NCBI GenBank assembly: GCA_020310875.1 | Contig: CM035431.1 | Location: 14,166,197 to 14,230,196 of the forward strand | DNA: 64,000 nucleotides | DNA from: Ceratopteris richardii | Taxonomy: Eukaryota > Streptophyta > Polypodiopsida > Polypodiales > Pteridaceae | Direction: 5' to 3' | Shown here: positions 11,089-23,972 of the stretch, one piece after another | How the letters are laid out: the number at the start of each line of letters is the position of its first letter | How positions within the stretch are numbered: position 1 is the first letter of the stretch | Notes under the pieces: generated by a model | Databases searched by the model: none | What the model was told of the DNA's origin: nothing | The model's input: the letters and a program-made list of their open reading frames with translations, nothing else | Translations under genes and position numbers: made by a program

Positions 11089-11985
11089 CTAGTTGATTGT
11101 ACCATCAGAGTTCCTCTTTAGTTTGTAGATCCATCTGGATCCTATCACCTTCATAGAGTCCTTCTTGGGTACCAAGTCCCATGTGTCACTCTCCTTGAGA
11201 GCTTCTATTTCTTCATCCATAGCTCCTTTCCATTCTGGTTTGGTGATTGCCTCTTCATATGAACCTGGTTCTTCACTTAACAAGTCCTTTGCAAGATAAA
11301 TTGAATGCTTAGTAACAAGAGATGTATCATACCCATATCTGATAGGCTTCTTACTTTCTCTCTGAGATCTCCTTATTGCTTGATTTGAAGATTCTGGTAT
11401 ATCCTCAAGCTTCTTCATCTTTATCTTGCCTCTGGACTTCCATGCCTTGAATTCTTCAAGATTGATTGTGTCATCATCTTCCAAACTTGAGTCTTCCTTC
11501 TGGATTGGTTCTTCCCTTGAGAGTTTTGGAAACTCCTCTTCCAAATCATAGGGTAGACTAACCTTCCTGCATTCATTTTCATACCATGAGTCATTCTCAT
11601 CAAAGATGACATCTCTGCTTACCTTGAACCCTTTATTGGTTGGTTTATAGAATCTGTACCCCTTTTGATTCAAGTCATAACCAGTGAAGATACATTTTTC
11701 TGCTTTAGGGTCTAGCTTTCCTCTTACCTGTGAGCGAATATGCACATATTCTACACAACCAAAAATTTTGCAATGATCCAATGATGGCCTCTTACCATGC
11801 CAAGCTTCATAAGGTGTCATTCCATCAAGTGACTTTGATGGCAACCTGTTTATGAGATAGGTGGCAGTAGATACACTCTCTGCCCAAAGATAATTTGGCA
11901 ACTTCTTTTCATTAAGCATAGACCTAGCTGTTTCACCAATAATCCTATTCCTTCTTTCAGCTACCCCATTTTGTTCAGGTGAGTA
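11089..11985 (-). pseudogene. Outer copia integrase C-terminus and connector
   Basis: Contains the last part of the integrase, including the NGVAERRN region with the third catalytic Glu just upstream of the ATG-initiated 276-residue block, then YLINRLPSKSLDGMTPYEAW, the KIFGC motif, an acidic connector and the WKGAMDEEIEALKE start of RT. It is bounded by a one-base frameshift near 11985 and by the TAG at 11089-11091. It lies in frame with the RT piece that follows. Confidence 0.9.
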
Positions 11986-12968
11986 CCTTTGGTTATCTCC
12001 CTTTTGATGCCTCTTTCATGCAAGAAGTCCTCAAACTCATTTGAGAAGTATTCACCTCCTCCATCTGACCTTAGCTTCTTCAAGTTCCTTCCTGTTTGAT
12101 TTTCAACTAGTGCAAGATATCTTTTGAAACAATTAAACACTTCATCCTTGTGCTTCATAAAGTATAACACAGTCCATCTGCTATAATCATCAATGAAAGA
12201 CACATAGTACCTTGATCCTGAAATGGAGGGATCCTTGCTAGGTCCCCAAACATCTGTGTGTACCAAGTCTAGGTAGTTTTCATGCATAAAACCTTTCCTT
12301 GAGTAGGGCAATCTGTGAGACTTACCAAACTGACAAGCACCACATTTGTAAATCATGTGTTGCTTGGATACATTAGGTATCCCAAGCACACATTGGTCCC
12401 TGTACATTTGCTTTAAGGTCCTTTCACCTATGTGACCTAATCTCTTGTGCCATATTTCTAATTCTGAAAGTGTTTGATCCTTGTAATTGTATAAAGCAAT
12501 TTTTTTGGTGTCTTCTAGCTCAAAAGTAAATAATCTACCTGATTTTTCTCCCTTGGCTATCCTTTTGAATCCATGTCTTGGGTCCTCCACATATGCTCCA
12601 TTTTGATTGAATCTGACCTGCAAACCTTTCTCCACAATCTGTCCAACACTCATTAAGTTTTTGGTAATGGTTGGTACATAAAGTACCCTGCTCAATAGGT
12701 TCTGGTTACCATCACAAGTTTTTACATTTCCAATCTTCAAAACTGAATGCTTAGTATCATCACCTGTCTGTACTTGATGTTTGCCCTTGGGTTCTTCAAG
12801 ATCAGAGAGTAGTGCCACGTTGCCAGCTACATGATTAGAACACCCTGAATCAATATAAAACAGATGATCATCATTGATACCTGACTTGGAAGTCATATTT
12901 ATGATCAATAGGGAGTCATCTTGCTCCTCTGTGTAGTTGTTGTAGTCTTTCCTATTTCTGAATCCTCC
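11961..12968 (-). pseudogene. Outer copia protease and integrase core
   Basis: Encodes YIDSGCSNH (protease), the HHCC zinc region (IWHKRLGHIGERT, KCGACQFGK) and the integrase core with HTDVWGPSKD and SDGGGEYFSNEF. It is in frame with gag, being separated from it only by a TAA at the gag end. The frame is lost just before the third catalytic Glu of the integrase. Confidence 0.92.
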
Positions 12969-13964
12969 TTAGTAGTTACCATTATGGTTGTTGTTGTAAT
13001 TGTTGTTGTAATTATTGTTGTAGCCATTGTAGCCTTGGTGTTGGTTGAACCTTCCTCTGCCTTGAGAGTATCCACCTCTTTGATAGCCTCTTCCTCTCTG
13101 TTTTTTGTAATTTTTGTAGCACTCATCTGTGGTGTGGTTAGACAATCCACAAATATTGCATGGTGATGAATTGTAGGGTCTCCCCCTACCTTGCTTACCT
13201 CCTCTGCCCCTGCCTCTTGAAGATCTACCTCTCCCTGCATAGTTGGCTTGAGAGGTAGTACCTTCATCCTCTTGCTTCTTACCTTTACCTTTGTCTTTAA
13301 TCTTTTTATCAGTATATAGGGCAGAAGGAGTGTTACCTTTAGATGTATCTCCAGCCTTTGTAAACTTTGCTTCATGTGTGAATAGTTGGCCCATCAGAGT
13401 TGTGAGATCTGGGGTATGCATGTCCATGTAGAGATCCATTGCAGTGGTGAAGCTTTCCCACTTCTCATCTGCCTTTAGTCCATTGGTTACTTGCCTTACT
13501 ATTTGTTTCTCTTCAATCTCCTCTCCTATGCTTGCTAATTGGTCTGCCACATCCTTGATTTTGGTCACAAATTCTGAGACTGATTGCTTTGGTTGCTTCC
13601 TAAGGGTTGTGAATTCAATCCACAATTGATTCTTCCTAGCCCTTGTATTAGATGAAAAGTATGATGACAAGGTTTCCCAAGTTTCTTGGGAAGTCTTACA
13701 ATTCCTGATGTGAGGTAAAAGGAAATCAGATATAGAGTTAAAAAGATAAGACCTTGCCAATGCATCTTTTGCACACCATGTATTAAGCCTTTCTTGTTCT
13801 TCCTTGGTGGGTAGGCCTCTTGCTTTGAATGAGGGCAATTCCTCATCTCCTGAGATGAATCCAAATAGACTTCTTCCTTGTAGATAAGTCTTCATCCTCA
13901 GAGACCAAGCTTGATAATTGTTCCTGTCCAATTTATCAATGAATGAAGGAAAACCATCTCCCAT
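12969..13964 (-). pseudogene. Outer copia gag
   Basis: A 331-residue gag starting MGDGFPSFIDKLDRNNYQAW, with the UBN2-type capsid region, a basic Arg/Gly-rich tail, one CX2CX4HX4C zinc knuckle (CNICGLSNHTTDEC) and an Asn/Tyr-rich low-complexity end. The TAA that ends it falls in the Asn/Tyr tract; downstream codons stay in the same frame into protease, so it is a nonsense mutation rather than a natural gag boundary. The start is supported by the nearby primer site. Confidence 0.9.
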
Positions 13965-13976
13965 GTTACCTTGTTT

Positions 13977-13988
13977 GCTCTGATACCA
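13977..13988 (-). promoter_or_regulatory. Primer binding site, tRNA-Met type (outer copia)
   Basis: On the minus strand TGGTATCAGAGC lies one base past the 5' LTR end and 13 bases before the gag start. It is identical to the primer site of the nested element. Confidence 0.93.
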
Positions 13989-13989
13989 C

Positions 13990-15058
13990 TGTTTGGAGAG
14001 ATGGATGGATCCTCCAGAAGATTGAGTAGGTGTTGCTAGTCCTGCTTTGCACCAGCCCTCAGTGACTCCAGATATGATTAGTAGACACCCTTAGCTTCCA
14101 AATGATACCAAGAAATGCTATATTTACTTTGGAAAAGGTTTGAGTAATGACTTGATCAAAACAGATGAGTTTGTGAATCACAAAACTAGAAAACTTTCTA
14201 TTTTTGTGTTGATACCTGCTCAGTCTTTCACTCAGTATGACCAGTACACTTACAATTGGCAAACTTCCTTCTAGAGGTATTCTATTAGCTTATTAAGCTA
14301 ACATTTGCAAGTGCAATCATTCAAAATGATAAACTATATAGGGAGAAATCACTTTAGCAAAATTATGGACACTCCCGACTTTTTAGGAAGTATGCAGACA
14401 AATACCAGTAAGCACTTTGACGACGATATCTTGCGATTGGCTGAACCAAGTTTCTTCAAACTTTTGTATGCTTGTATTATGCTTTGAGCTGGATCCATCA
14501 AGCTTTGAATCACGTAAGTTAGTGAAGTAGGCACTGAGATATGCCTCTTTGAAGTTGACAGACTTGGAGTAGTACACTCAGAAAACATAGAGTTGATGAA
14601 TGTGAATATATCTATTGATTAACATAATTGTACAATCTCATTAGCATGATAAGCATAGCTAGATGAGGTAATGAGGTATGGGCTTCAATGTAGCACTCAT
14701 ACACCCTCAGATACAAATGATGAAAGCCTCGGGAAGTGAGCTAGAATGAGTCAAGCTACACGTGACTTTTTTTCTTGCATCTTTTATAGTGTTTAGTTGA
14801 AAATTCAAGTTTGAATTCAAATTCAAACTCCTAGAATCTTTCACCTAAAAGGTAATGAGATATTCTCTCAATCATCTAACAACTTTTTCCACGACTCTAA
14901 TCAAGTAGGTGTATACATAAGATTCCAAGTCATTTAGACTTTTACAAGGAGTAAAAATGGTAAGAACTTATAAGCATAAGTTCCTGTGGACCTTTCTTCA
15001 AGTATTGTCTTCATGAAGTAATCTAAGCCAAATTGTGAAGGCTTGAATTGCACCAACA
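13990..15058 (-). repeat. 5' LTR of outer copia element (family B)
   Basis: About 1069 bp direct repeat of 2180-3247, with roughly 35-40 differences by eye. It ends GCACCAACA on the plus strand, followed at 15059-15063 by the AAGAC duplication. A TATA-like CTATAAAAG (minus strand) is at 14781-14789. Confidence 0.95.
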
Positions 15059-15063
15059 AAGAC

Positions 15064-15405
15064 ACTATTTGCCAAAGCTATTGTATCGGTTCATTCAAAT
15101 CTATAATATCAAAATTTCACTTTCTCTGAGTTATATCTTTTCTACTCTTCTACATTCAATTCTCCATTATCTTGTGCAAGTTTTTTTTTTCTCTCTTGCA
15201 ATATTTTTTATTGATCGGAAGCTTGCAATTGAGGATAGATTGTGATTTCAAAAATGTGACAAAAGTAAACTTATAGAAAAACATGTATTGATTATTAAAT
15301 ATTTAGCATCTCCATAGATTAAACTCTATCTATGTAAAATATTTGTAGGAAATGTTTACTCCAAAACAATATCTCATAAATGTAGGTTAATATGACACTT
15401 TTGCA
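15064..15405. other. No gene recognised
   Basis: AT-rich flank of the outer copia. I see no coding pattern here. Confidence 0.4.
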
Positions 15406-16620
15406 ATGCTATAAGTTAGACAATCAAAGTAGTTTTAAATCACAATGAGAGAGAAATTAACATACATACACGTATACATATGCATACTACTACAAAATTA
15501 TAAACACATATATACAAATTCTATTTTGAATTAAGAACCAATGGTTTGAGTCAGACAATCAAATTAGTTTCAATCACATACATACACATACACACATACT
15601 ATTGTGAAGTAAGAATCAATTTTAAGATTTCGATAGTCATGATAGTTTCGAGAATCACAATAATAGATGCATACATAGACGTGTAATTTCAAATACTTTT
15701 ATACACATATACACACCGTATTTTGAAGAAAGAATCAATGCCATGAGTAAGAAAACCATGATAGTTTGTGGGTCATATATATAACATAGACCTACATATA
15801 CTATTGTCAAATAAGAATCAATGCTATGAGTTAGACACGGATCACTTTCTAGATCACATTCATACACATACATACAAACATACACATATACGTACTATTA
15901 TCCACGAATAAATAGAGTTATACGCATTCTATTGCAAAGTAATAATCAATGCTACTAGTTAGAAAATCATATTAGTTTTCAATCAAAATCACACAAACAC
16001 ATTTACGTTTGAAGTAAGAATCAATGCTAAATCTTAGAAATTCACAATAGGTTTTAAATCATAATGGGTTTTAAATCACTTTAATAGACACAAATACATA
16101 TATAAACATACGAATCTGAATACTAACACATACACATAAATGCATATATATAGAGCTATTGTGAAGTAAGATTGAATGGTATGAGCTCAAAAATCACAAT
16201 ATTTTCTAAATTACATACATATACACACATACACACGCACATAGACACACACAAGAGTTACTATGGAATGAGAGTCAATGGTATTTTTCACACAAGCATA
16301 ATAACTTTTGAATCAAAATCATAGACACATATACACACACACATACACATATGATTACAATAATTTCAACATCACATACATATACACACACATACTTTAT
16401 TACACACACACACACACAAGTGCTATTGTGGAGTAAGAACCAATGCTATGAGCCACATAATCATATAACTCTTGAATCAAAATCATAGGCACATGTACAC
16501 ACATATACATACATATAATATCATAGAAACATAAATATATATATACACACTCGAGTACGAAGTATGAAATAATTGTGTGACTCCAAAAATGGCAAATAAA
16601 GTTTTAGATCACGTACATAA
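15405..16620. repeat. Degenerate minisatellite with CATA-rich spacers
   Basis: A unit of about 80-160 bp recurs around eleven times. Each copy carries a core like GAAGTAAGAATCAATGCTAT, then GAGTTAGA, an AATCA..TAGTTTT segment, an ATCAC end, and a CATACACATA-rich spacer. Cores start near 15412, 15528, 15606, 15725, 15808, 15935, 16010, 16153, 16265, 16428 and 16558. Copies are strongly diverged, so the array is old. Confidence 0.75.
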
Positions 16621-16629
16621 TCTGGTGAT

Positions 16630-16735
16630 ATATAATGGTATTGATGTGTGTGAACACACTTAGGATGATTGAGGCATGTTTTCCTCTTAAGGAGGTTTCT
16701 TCCCCTTGCTTGTATATATGCATGCTTTTTTGTGA
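16630..16735 (+). repeat. Fragment of a short copia LTR
   Basis: Similar to part of the LTR at 27872-28100: both have GATGTGTGTG..ACACACT, a GGAGGTTTCTT segment and TTGTATATATGCAT. A decayed piece of the same LTR family. Confidence 0.6.
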
Positions 16736-16859
16736 AAGTTTTGCGGAGAATTGGATTTTTCTAAATTTGCTGTATCACACACTTGTTTTGGTGGTGATCA
16801 ACTCTGTTATAAGGAGACATGTGCATCAAAGAGGAAGAAGCCAAAAATTGATATGTATA

Positions 16860-17600
16860 AAAAGACACCAAGTTCTTTGGAGCATCATTGCCATATGATT
16901 GCATCAATTGAGATGACTTGCACTTCGCAAGATTTTAAGAAGCCTTCTGTTTTGGGAAGTGAAGGTCACCGAAAAATATTGAGAGCTCACAATATGGTAT
17001 GAATTTACCATAGAGGTTTTACACACATATAACGGAAGTGTATAGCTTACTAAATCAAGTTATTTTGAGAATTTACCCATAGAAAAATTGGTTTAGCAAG
17101 TCTAGGGGTAACCCCAACTTTTTAGAAATAAGATGGGCTATAGATAGAGTCCCCTTCAAACATTCATAACTCGAGATCTATTGATCCAGTGTCATTAAAA
17201 TACATAGATAAATAAACTCTTATGTAACTGTTGCAAGTAAAATGTTTAGAAATAGATACTTGCACATAGACAAATAGATAAGCCAAGCTCACTGTGTACC
17301 TCAAGGTAATGTAGTAGCGCATAGAGAGTGACTAATCAAGATCTATTAATCATAACATGTATTGATATTGGACATAAGCTACAAGGGACATATGGAGGAA
17401 TACTATTGCATGAAGCTATCGCATGAATAAGAAGTTATCATAGAGCTTAGGGATGATTTAATTTGACTCCGAGCTAACAAATTCATGGAATACTTTTAGT
17501 TTTAGTTCTTTCAAATGACCAACAGAAGTATATGAGCTTTACTCTTGGAATTTTTTACAACCATGTGTCCACATGGCCATACCTATGTAAGATAATTGAT
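16860..17600 (-). repeat. Decayed family B-like LTR
   Basis: Shares ordered segments with the LTR at 41206-42165: ACCAAGTTCTTTGGAGCATCATT, a run ending in ATGAATTTACCATAGAGG, and TAGCAAGTCTAGGGG. It is probably a solo or truncated LTR in minus orientation. Ends are uncertain. Confidence 0.5.
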
Positions 17601-17782
17601 GAGCCTAGTCCATGAGTTAAGGCAGAGTTTTTAGGCTTTTTAAGTGCGCCAAAAAGAGGCAAGACATATACCTTGGTGCTCACATGCAAGTGATTGAGGA
17701 TAATAAGACACTAACATACGTTTCCCTACGATATTATTTTAGTTAAGGGATTCGATGTTTTAGGCATGCATTTAAAATTTCG

Positions 17783-19855
17783 ATGAGCCTACGGAGCTCC
17801 AAAATACATAAGATTCTACAAATGATTACAAATATAGAACTAATATTCTATACATGTTTTGGATTTATGACCAAAACATCCATTGGTCCTCATGCAATGA
17901 GTTGGATGATGACCTATTTTAGTGTGCATTCTAAAGTTATGCCTATAACTAAAAGGTTACACTTCTTAGATAACTCTACAAGTCAAGAAGTATTTCAAGT
18001 CTATAGATAAGAGATGGAAATTAAAAATGATAATTATGTGCAATATCCACGTCTGACTTGATTATAAAAGAAGAGTTTAACAACATGAGTGTACATCATA
18101 AAGTTAGGTCGGGTGAATGCTCATTTTGTGCCTCTTTGCCAACATGGAAAAGGGGCAACACCAATACTAAAAGAAATATAATTTTAAAAGTCTTCTCAAG
18201 AGCCATCGTGAAATTCAAGCCTTAGAAAGAAAGGAAAAAATTAATCATCGAAGTAAATTAGTATAAAATTGAGTGTTCTATGTGTTTTTTAGTTGGTGTT
18301 ATGGATCAAGAGAAGACATGGATGTCCCATTTTTCTCGCATTCCTAAGGATATGGGAGGTGAAGTCCTTATGCAAATGCATTTGGTTGGTGCTTTGGTAT
18401 ACAATGGAAATGTAAGGTGGAAGGTTTTATTCACATATCCAATGTCTATAATGATCTAAACCTTACTATCATTGTGCTTCATAAAGTTTTACAACTAGGG
18501 GAGGGTCATTTGCCACCAACTCTATATTTGTAGCTTGATATTACTGCAAGAGGGAATACAAATTCTACAATATTTGGATATTTATGTGTGCTTTTTGATA
18601 TAAAAGTGTTTAAAATTTGTTAGGATATTTTTGTCATAGTTGGGCACACTCATGAGCTGATTGATGAAATGTTCAATACATTCTCTTAGAGATTGGCATG
18701 CCATAATGGTTTTACACTTCCACTTTTATTTGTGTTGATTTCTAAAGCATATACTAGAAAACCTAAAGTTGAACATCTTACACAGATTTATAACTTCAAG
18801 CAATTTCACTCAACAAGTGTGGAGAACAATAATCAAGTTTTGGATCCGTTGCACAATATTATTTTCAACCATGTATTCTTGATGTGGTGGCCCGATGACA
18901 TAACTCTTTTATTTGCAAAGTAGTATTCTTCTTCTCATGGGTGTGATCCCAAACATGGATGCACATTTTTATTGCATGTTCCAAGTTTGATTCTTTATGG
19001 TGTATAAAAATGACCATATTAAGATTAAAAAAATATGGAAAGATGTGGAAATGTGGTTGAGCAAAGTAAAAGGTGGATGCATGTACTTATTGAAAAGAAA
19101 ACATATATTAAGTGTTCAAAAATATATATTGGTAATCAAGATGTATTTTGGTGGGAGGATTTTTTAACCATCAAGAAGTGATTATAAAGAATAAAATTAG
19201 AGGACATTGGCCAATTGAGGTTTCCATTCACATGGGATTTTAGCACCAAAAATATCAATGAATGCGGAACAAGCAAGTAATGAAGATACACTTCAAATTT
19301 TCTACATCCATGAGAAACAAATATTTACATAGGTCCAAGGATAAAAACGTGGTTGAAGCATGCGAGGATAGTATTCAAAAGAGATAAATGTTGAAACACT
19401 AACTACAATCTTAAATGAGAATGATGAATATGCCAAGCCATTGTGGATTGTGGAAGTTTTAGATTTCATTAAGGATATTGATCAAGACACCTATGGTGCT
19501 TTGATATTCCATTGGTATTATACTAGATGTAGTAATGCATTTAGAGGAAAGTACATTTTAGAAATGCTATGTGACACCAAAGGAATAGGTTTAGAATGGA
19601 AAAAGAATATTTGGCGTGCATCCATTATTAAAATTGATGAAGTTAATATCCTTGTTTTTTCCCTTAAAAAAGAACATGTCATTTCAAGAAAGAAACATTC
19701 AATACTATAAAGAAAGAAATTTTAGATCTATGTGAGATAGCCAATCATCGGCAAACAAGATGGTCTATGCTTAATCTTGTAGAACTTGGTATGTACTTTG
19801 ACGATGATCAAGCTCTTCTTGCTACAGAAGAAGAAGAAGAGATTTCTCAATAGTC
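17783..19855 (+). pseudogene. Broken transposon-like gene, DUF7869-type with C-terminal BAH-like segment
   Basis: Stops and frameshifts interrupt what looks like one protein of about 690 residues. In order I see a HFLDN..EVFQVY segment (17783-18010), a Cys pair ECSFC (about 18118), GVMDQEKTWMSHF (near 18301), LPPTLYL followed by a degenerate LD..TARGN (about 18510), VGHTHELIDEMF (about 18639), PLLFVLISKAY, then LWIVEVLDF..IFHWYYTR (19441-19560) and an acidic tail. This order, and the MDQ.KT, LDN..NKN and VGHTHE.ID signatures, match my memory of uncharacterised transposon-associated proteins annotated DUF7869. The family name is from memory, not from a search. Function unknown; certainly inactive here. 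Confidence 0.55.
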
Positions 19856-19859
19856 TTAG

Positions 19860-21120
19860 ATAAAAACAAATGCCTCTAATGAGGTGGTGTAAGCACAAAT
19901 GAAGAAAGATGTGGGTTGATTTGAAAATCTACAATATGTTTGCTGCTTACACAAATTCTCCAAAACAATACCCATGATGAAATCATGTTCTGTAACATAT
20001 TCAATTCACTATCCAAAATCTTTATTCGAATAAAAGTTTAAATTTTTATCTTTTGTATGCAAGTTTTACTCAATTTTATATTTTTCATATAGATTTTGGA
20101 AATGTCAATTTTATAAGATTGAAATTTTGGAACATTTTCAGTTCCAAAGTTATCAAAATCTGACAAAAGATATTAAAATCACATGCCTTTAGTGGATGTT
20201 TGAGTACATGTGTATTGGTATGAAGGTGTTTGAAAAGTAAAGCACAATTCATGATTTCTCATTTATCGGCATTGTTGGTGCTAGGATTTTAAAGTCACAA
20301 CTCATCAATTTTGATTTAGAAGCTTGAGATTGATGGTCCAAAGTAATAAGGAGGTCTAAGTACATATTGTGGAAGCTTAAGAAGTATATTAAGCCTCTAT
20401 GAAGTTATTCTCGATGCAATTAGCAAGCCTAAGTGCTTGGCTAATTATTAAGAACTACACATTCTCTTATTACCTTACAAAGGAAAACCACATGTGAACC
20501 CATGCTTTTCATTTTGAGCATATTTACTTTGGATACCTGTAAAAGCATAGAGAATAAGGAATCTCATGATGTAAAGGAACTAAACCCACAACTCACGCAA
20601 GAAGGATCAATTCAAAACATCCCTAAATTATAAGATCATTTTTAGGTGAAGGAAAATTCAAAATCAAAACTTAAGACATGTGTATATATACACATAGTTT
20701 TACTCACACGATAGGAGAGCTATTCTGAGAGACATTGAGCTATTTCAATGACCATTTGTTGAGATCATAAGTAATCCAATAACTTACCCTGTATCATACA
20801 TTCATTAGCATTCAAATATTGATACATTTCTTCTAGTACATTTTTTTTTGCTCCTCACTATTGCATCTTCATAATCAGAGTGATCTTGTGGAATCAATTT
20901 TTCTGCATGACTCATTCTTTTTCTATACTTTAGCTTAGGGCAGCTAGATTGGCATCTTTAGTACCTATATATCAAATCTCAACAAGTCTTGTTCATTAAA
21001 GTTTGAGATATGAAGTAAGGAGGGAGATTTTGTCTATACACCTTCTAGATCCTGAGAAGTCAGGATGACCCCCCTAACTTGTTAGATTCATTTCATAAGA
21101 TCCTCATATCATAAGATTAG
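19860..21120. other. No gene recognised
   Basis: AT-rich spacer between the broken gene at 17.8-19.9 kb and a copia remnant. A TGTTGGTGC at about 20274 resembles the start of the family A and B LTRs, but no matching end was found. Confidence 0.35.
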
Positions 21121-21124
21121 CAGC

Positions 21125-23972
21125 AAAAGGAGTGCAGAGCTTGATCTTTGGCACAAGACGATAGGACATATCAATATTCCCAAGTTAAAACTCATGTGAA
21201 AATTAGGTTTAATGCAGGGAGTACCGAATCTTGAAGGACAAGATGAACATGAGTTTTATGATGCTTGTCAGCTAGGTAAGCAAGCAAGGAAGCCATTACC
21301 CAAGAGTGAGCACAGATCCTCTAAGCTCTTGGAGCTTATACACTCAAATGTATTGGCCTCTAGCAGAGAGGCTTCATTGGGAAGAGCTAGGTAATTTGTC
21401 ACTTTCATTGATGACCACTCAAGAAAGGCATGGCTATATATTATCAAGGAAAGAATATCATTGTTTTCATGTTTTCAAAAGTTTAGGTCACTTGTGAAGA
21501 AAGAATTTGATGCACACATCAAGACACTAAGTTCAGATGGAGGGGGAAAGTATTTCTCCAAGGAATTCACAAAGTATTTGCAAGAAAATGGCATAAAGAC
21601 GCACTTTGCATGCAGGTACACCCCTAAACAAAATGGTGTTATAGAGAGGAAGAATATTAATTCGGTTGAGATAGCTAGGTATCTCATAAATGAAGGTATG
21701 TTACCATTCTCTTATTCGGCTCCAACTATGAATACAGCTTGTTACTTGATAAAGAGGGTTCCAAGAGGTGGCGTGCACAAATTGACTCCTTACAAAGTAT
21801 ATTATGGCAAGAAAGCAACCACCGAACCCCTCAAGGTATTTGGATGTGTATGCTTTGTTCATGTTCATAGTGAAGTGAGAACAAATTTAGAGCCCAAGAG
21901 TGATAAATGTGTGTTCATTGGCTACTAAAATGAGCAGAAAGGAAAAACTTTCTCAAAGAAGCTATATGTGAGAAGAGATGTTGTGTTTGATGAGCCAAGG
22001 TCATGGTATGGAGATAAGGGCAAGGAAAAGTTGGATGAAGAGAATTAAGAGGAGTATGAAGACTTTGATGTCTAGATTGAACCTCAAGAGTCAATCACAT
22101 TTAGTTGACTAGAGGCTTCTACATCTAAGGTACACTCATATGATCACTTTAACACTTATGAGTATGAAAGAGCATCCCCTACTTCAAAGTATGGAAGGCT
22201 GCAAGAGATAGACTATGACACGAGGGAAGCTCAAGAGGAGTTAGAATAGGAAGATCTTGAAGATTTCATTACTCCTAATGTAAATCTCAATTCACTCAAG
22301 AAGCAATATCTGAAAGGTCAAGAGAGGAGGTCTATAAGGAAGAAAGCACCCTGACAAACGTATACATATGGTTCTTTCATGGCAAAGCACTATGCATACA
22401 TGATGAATGTCATTGTAGATCAAGAGTGAGATTCTTATGAGGAGGCCAAGACCAAACTAGAGTGGAGTGAGGATATTTACAAAGAGTTCAAAGCTCTTAA
22501 GGAGAACAAAACTTGAGAACTAGTACCAAAGAAAGAAGGCATGACGATATTCCAAAATAGGTAGGTGTCCAAGACTAACAGGAATGCAGATGGTAGCTCG
22601 GGAAGGTACCACGCTAGACTAGTAGACAACGGCTTCACACAGACACATGGGGTGGATTATGAGGAAACTTTTAGCCTTGTGTCAAACAAGTCTACCATTA
22701 GAGCTCTCATAGCCCTATGTGTAGCATGGAGGTGGCCTATCTCTTAGAAGGACATAAAGAATGCTTTCTTGAATGGTGAGTTACAAGAAGAGGTGCTCAT
22801 GGAATAACCTCAAGGTTATCTAGAGCCACAACATCCTACCTATGTTTACGGGTTAAAGAAGGCCCTATATGGCCTATAGCAAGCCGCAAGGGCTTGGAAT
22901 GAGATGCTAGTGGACCTCTTTAAGAGATGTGGTTTCTCTCCAAGTGATGCATATCCATCCTTGTATATGAAGAAAACAAATGGAAAGATATGTTTGATAT
23001 GTATATATGTAGATGATCTCTTTTTTCCAAGTGATGATGATGCACAAACTAGGATCATCAAAGAGAAGTTTGGAAGAGACATAAAAATCTCAGATTTTGG
23101 CATGCTAAAGTACTTTCTTGGCATTGAGGTAATCTATGGGAAGGAAGGTATCTATCCTTCTCAAAAGAAGTATCTTCTAGATGTGAGTTTTAGGTTTGGC
23201 ATAAGAGATTGCAAACCAAAAGCTCAAGCTAAGGATTCAAATGTCAAGTTAAGCAAGGAAGATGGTACGAAGCTAGAAGACCCTACACTATACATGAGCA
23301 TTGTGGGATCTTTCATCTATGCTACACTCACAAGGCCTAACTTGAGCAACATACTTGGAGTTCTATCTCATTTCATGCATGCAGCCACAGATACACATCT
23401 CAATCATGCAAAGAGAGTGTTAAGGTATCTGAAGGGTACAACTAATTATGGGTTACTATATAGGTATGATGAGGAATTCAACTAAGAGCATGGAGTGATG
23501 TAGATTGGACACGTAGTGTTGATGATAGAAGGTCAACTTTTGGCTATGTTTTCATGCTAGGTACAAAAACAATTTCATGGATTATAAAAAATAAACCCAT
23601 AGTTGCATTGAGTTGAATTAGAGGCTGAATATAGAGCTTTCACCCTACTACATGTGAAGCAATGTGGCATAAGAAGCTCTTCAAATATCTTGGTATACAA
23701 CTTAGATCAATCCGAGTTTATGGAGCTAACATGTCAAGCCTATATCTTGCTAACAATCTCATGTATCATGCAAGGAGCAAGTACATTGAGGTGCATTCTC
23801 ATTATGTAAGGGAAATGTTTGCAATTAGCTCCATTAATGCTCATTTTGTAGGTACAAAGGACCAAGTTGGAGATATCATCACCAAAATCTTGGATTTGAC
23901 CAAGTTAACAAAGTTTTCAAGGGCTATGAGCCTAGTTGATATGGACACTACCACCTTAAACTTGAGGGGGAG
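21125..23972 (+). pseudogene. Decayed copia pol (family C)
   Basis: Plus-strand remnant with many stops. It begins in the GAG-pre-integrase region (LWHK.IGH near 21150, DACQLGKQ), then the integrase with SDGGGKYFSKEF and NGVIERKN (21461-21928), the connector, RT with a YVDDLFF box (22904-23485) and an RNase H tail with HARSKYIEVHSHYVRE (23662-24000). A purine tract TTGAGGGGGAG lies just before 23973. Gag, protease and a 5' LTR were not found. Confidence 0.88.

Larger units (their letters stand above)
2180..15058 (-). mobile_element. Full-length Ty1/copia retrotransposon, family B (host of nested copy)
   Basis: A complete minus-strand copia element bounded by two direct LTRs of about 1.07 kb, with 5 bp target duplications, a tRNA-Met-type primer site next to the right (5') LTR and a purine tract next to the left (3') LTR. 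Without the nested insertion it is about 6.4 kb. Its gag-pol frame is broken by at least two in-frame stops (near 12969 and at 11089-11091), a frameshift near 11985, and the 6.4 kb insertion at 4420-10864. The two LTRs differ at roughly 35-40 positions by eye, so this element is much older than the copy inside it. It is non-autonomous now. Confidence 0.95.

Noticed and set aside
12921..13166. Plus-strand Val-rich frame
   Set aside because: Antisense of the Asn/Tyr-rich gag tail of the outer copia.
20274..21070. LTR starting TGTTGGTGC
   Set aside because: Only the first nine bases resemble the family A and B LTR starts; no matching end, primer site or duplication found.
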